The position numbers and the translations under genes are program-made. A stretch of DNA of 64,000 nucleotides. Source: Limnoperna fortunei. Lineage: Eukaryota; Mollusca; Bivalvia; Mytilida; Modiolidae. Below, piece after piece: positions 60,722-64,000 of the stretch (its first letter is position 1; the number at the start of each line of letters is the position of its first letter). Location: NCBI GenBank assembly GCA_944474755.1, contig OX104122.1:25197714-25261713 (forward strand), written 5' to 3'. The notes beneath the pieces are model-generated. The model did no database searches and was not told where the DNA came from. It saw only the letters and a list, made by a program, of their open reading frames with translations.

Positions 60722-60885
60722 ATCTGACTGCAAGTTCCAGTGGCAGTCAAAACTGTGTTCCCTGTGGCTCATCCCGCCCCCTTTTCAATTGATGTATTGT
60801 ATGTTAACTTGTTCCCGTCCTGAATATAGCTGAAATACTGCTCGCTGGACGTAAAGCAAAAATCCAATCAATCAATCAATCAGAA
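60722..60885 (-). repeat. Dispersed repeat family A, 5' part
   Basis: On the minus strand: GATTGATTGATTGATTGG head, TTTGCTTTACGTCCAGCGAG, CAGCTATATTCAGGACGGGA, ending near TGACTGCCACTGGAA. It lies inverted ~130 bp from the previous copy and is absent from the paired unit. Confidence 0.75.
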
Positions 60886-62289
60886 TGCACACGACATTTT
60901 TAAACAGCATATTTAAAATAAAAAATAAAGTTGTCGCCCTAATATTAAAAGACATTTCCAGGTACCTGTTCATAGTTCTATTAATCTCCGCAATTAAGAG
61001 TTTAAACTTCAAAATGTACAAGAAACCTAATAAAAGTTTATACTACAGAAATTTTTTATGATATAAACAAACAATTAAAATATTCTAACTGAGGCTAACA
61101 AAAGAAGCAGTTTACCTGCAACACTTTTAAGCTCGAAAAATTAAACACTAGATAATATACAATTTTCTGTTAAAAAGTATGTCATGGCAATGTTTTTATA
61201 AAGTTCAAAAGGAAATATAACTTCCTGTTTTCAACAATAATTATTTAGAACAATAATGTATCTGATATCAAATCTACATGTATAATTATCCATTATAAAT
61301 TCCGGTAATGGTATATCAGTCAAGTGGAAATATGAAATGTCCTTGTAGTTATTGAAATGTAATATATATTGTTTTTGAAGTACCATTTTGTTACTTCTAA
61401 ACAAGAAACAATATAAAATATTATAGGCTAAATTTTTTTCACTCATGTGCATCTATGATACAAAATAACAAATGAATGTACAGTGTAACATGATACAAAA
61501 ATTAGGTTAACTATTAATAATTGTGATTAAATGCCAACACAAACAAACCTCCATTGCCACTTTAATCTTTTGTATGCATAACACAGAGCAAATACAAATT
61601 TGTTCCAAGATAATGCAATGTATCATATAATGATACTGTTTATATGGAAACGGCAGCCGTTTTGAAAATTCCAGAAATGGATTGCACAACGTGCTCCAAT
61701 ACATCTTAGAGAAACTGTGCAAACCAGAACGTAAAGAAAAAGAAGAATAAAACTAAAAAAGCAATCGATTGGGAGACATAATAAATGAAACCTTTTCACA
61801 GCGGTAGTTACCCTTGGGATTACATGGTTTAAGATTACAAAATCCTACATTATCAGTCGTTTTTATGGCAAATAATTAAACAATATTGATTTTTATAAGC
61901 ATTTAATGTGTATGGTGTTTAGGCTCATATTCTGACGGAAATAATTTAAAAAAAAAAACAAAACTACATTTTTCGGTGTGTAGAGAATTATTTAAAATAT
62001 AATTAATTTCAAAATACAAAATGAACAATTTTGACGGTAAATGCAAATGTTAATATACAATTGTTACTGCGCGCTTAAGCAAATAATGTAATTGTTGTGT
62101 TTGATCTATCAATTATTGTTGCAAACAAGGAAATGTGTTTTCTCATTTTATTTTTAATTCAATTCTTTGCATTATTTTGAAACCACCGAATAACGAACTA
62201 ACAAATCCACTTACATGTAACTATTTACCAAATAGCAAAAATTACTCCAACTTACAGTAAATTATGAAATCGCTTGAGATTTAACCATG

Positions 62290-63160
62290 TTTTCAATGAT
62301 AATTGCCAATTACTAAAATAATGTGAAAATAGGAATAAATTAATTAGAAATCAAGTCAGATTAGTAAGTATTGTCTCATAAAGAAATTTTATTCGTCATA
62401 ATTTATTGAAATATTTATATTAATGATTATTCAGTCTCTATCCACCCAAGTTTTCTAATAAACAACATCGATTTATATTGATTACAAAAAAGTGACGAAT
62501 AAATCTAACAAAAAAGGTTTGTCACTTTCTAATATGTGCTCTTCATAATATTAAATGTTTTGGTAAAACATGTTCCATAGACATACATTCTGACTCTGTA
62601 GTTGTGAATTGTATGATTTAAATGGTTAGAATGAGCGCGTGCCGTTTTTTAATAACACTTGAGAGTGCTATTTAACTTTAGTCTTTCAGCTATGTCAATG
62701 AGTCGTTTTTATTTTAGGAGGAAGCGGAAGCATTCGGAGAAAACCCTCACGATCGGTAGGTTGATTGGTTGATTAAATGTGTGCTTAACGTCTTAACGTG
62801 TAGCGAGCAATATTTCAGGTATCATGAGGTCGGGAACAAATTTACACAAAAAATCGTAGAGTGACCTGACATCCTTCACCCCAACGAGATGTCCTCCCCT
62901 ATCCGCAAACTGTGAAGATACTGGCCAGCTCAATGCACTGAGAATCCTCCCATTCGAAAAACTGCCATTCCTTGGCAACCAAGACAGGTTCTAAACAGGT
63001 TCAATTCTTAACTTTCAATATAAAAGATAATATAAATTTCATTAAAACAAATGCAACACAAATATACCACTTTTGTATATTTTGTTATTTGAATCTTGTC
63101 ATTTTGTCAACTAATCTAAAGTAAACAAAACAAATCAATCAGGTTTTGTTGTCTTCTTTC
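62290..63160. other. No gene; repeat fragments
   Basis: AT-rich. Contains a partial SINE on the minus strand (about 62675-62760; TTTTATTTTAGGAGGAAGC and CGGAGAAAACCCTC) directly abutting a family A head fragment on + (about 62758-62840). Confidence 0.6.
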
Positions 63161-63161
63161 C

Positions 63162-64000
63162 TTAAGTTCGTTTTTTGTATAACCTTAAACATCCTTCTCG
63201 GAAAATGCCATCTAAAGAGAAGAAGACGACTGAATTAGCTGCATAGTTAATGAAGAAAGCCCGAGCAATTATATTGTCTGCAGGACTCGATAAAGCAGGG
63301 TAAGCGTCACCAACCACATTAAATAACACAAATATTAAAAATCCAGTGAAAGAAATTGCCGTTGCTGTAATCAAACCAATCGTGAGTTGTCGGCCCTTTT
63401 CGTACCCCTTGCGTTTGCCCAATTTTTCTGTCTGTGCTTTGTTCGTATTTGATTTGGAATCGACTCTGATCTCGGAAAGGTCTTCTGCATTTGTTGAGAA
63501 TAGAACTGACGACTCTTTCTGCGTTTTCGTTTTCTGTTTTGTATGCATAACATAGAGCAATTTTCCGTACATGTAGCAAACTGAACATATTATTAAAAAA
63601 GAAAACCCAACTAAAATCACCACAACTCCATATGCAGCGTATTATGCCATGCTTTGATACTTCGACAAAGCAACACAATCTGTACCAATTAGTTCTACAA
63701 AATTCGTTCTTTTTCTATCTACACCATAAAAAAATAATGTAGGTACTGATATTGCTGTACATATTCCAAATATTATTAAGGAAATTTTGTTTAAACTAAT
63801 ATTTGGTCGTGCAGTGTGTCCTGGAATGTTCATCATTCTGTATCTTTGGATAGCTATGGCTGCTAAAAAAGCATTTGAAGATAACGAAACGTCATGGCTT
63901 AAAAACCGGAAAAATGTGCAAGCTTCTGATGAACTAAATGTATATGTAAACCAGATATCCACAATCTCAAATGGCATACAAGCTACGCAAGCAATCAAAT
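63162..64000 (-). pseudogene. Third GPCR paralogue, N-terminus outside window, one in-frame stop
   Basis: Reads in a single frame from the right edge through TM2 (CVACMPFEIVDIW), TM3 with IQRYRMM, TM4, then a TAA (complement of 63642-63644) at the start of TM5, and on through TM5, the basic third loop, TM6 (RQLTIGLITATAISFTGF) and TM7 (NSVVFFSLDGIFRE) to LYKKRT and a stop at 63162. Apart from that one codon it is undamaged, so it may be a recent pseudogene, a segregating null allele or a sequencing error. Orientation is opposite to the other two GPCR copies. Confidence 0.85.

Larger units (their letters stand above)
56025..62280 (+). repeat. Segmental duplication unit B2
   Basis: Second copy of 15690-22935. 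It lacks the ~165-bp tandem array, the hairpin and the RNase H region, but keeps a ~450-bp piece (about 58287-58738) lost from the first copy. Confidence 0.85.

Overview
The window looks like nuclear DNA from a bivalve mollusc, most likely mussel-like. It is AT-rich, its genes have many introns, and it carries tRNA-derived SINEs, a dispersed repeat with a TTGA-type head, a fragment resembling a repeat I associate with mussel genomes, decayed non-LTR retrotransposons and a very large minisatellite. The clade call rests on repeat flavour and gene type only, so it is provisional. No prokaryotic or organellar features are seen.

Layout. (1) 1-3.6 kb: part of a gene with EGF-like domains. Two phase 1-1 EGF exons are interleaved with three 9-nt microexons, all on +. 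(2) 3.8-10.4 kb, +: a small secreted, probably GPI-anchored protein. Four exons each encode one three-cysteine repeat; the first exon is not located. (3) 11.5-27.3 kb: a mosaic of segmental duplications. A GPCR-bearing unit (11.46-15.67 kb) is repeated at 22.96-27.25 kb. A second unit (15.69-22.93 kb) carrying a decayed non-LTR retrotransposon lies between them and is repeated at 56.03-62.28 kb. The first GPCR is intact (355 aa), the second is a clear pseudogene, and a third runs off the right edge on the minus strand with one in-frame stop. (4) 27.3-31.1 kb: no gene supported, but one full-length SINE with target-site duplications. (5) 31.8-41.0 kb: a ~9.2-kb minisatellite with a 25-bp period and visible higher-order duplications (spacings of 1,888/1,838 bp and 1,124 bp). 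(6) 42.6-54.1 kb, +: a 13-coding-exon ROCO-type gene (ankyrin repeats, Roc GTPase, COR, two Death domains). Every intron phase closes and the predicted protein is 1,001 aa. (7) 54.1-64 kb: repeats, the second retrotransposon-bearing unit and the third GPCR.

The strongest biology is the ROCO-Death signalling protein, with no kinase or LRR seen and with a duplicated short-exon + Death-exon cassette; the exon-per-repeat cysteine-rich protein; and the EGF gene with in-frame 9-nt microexons. The genes show no operon-like relation; they are neighbours in a region shaped by duplication and transposable elements. Exon models were built by eye from splice sites and reading phase, without transcripts or database searches.
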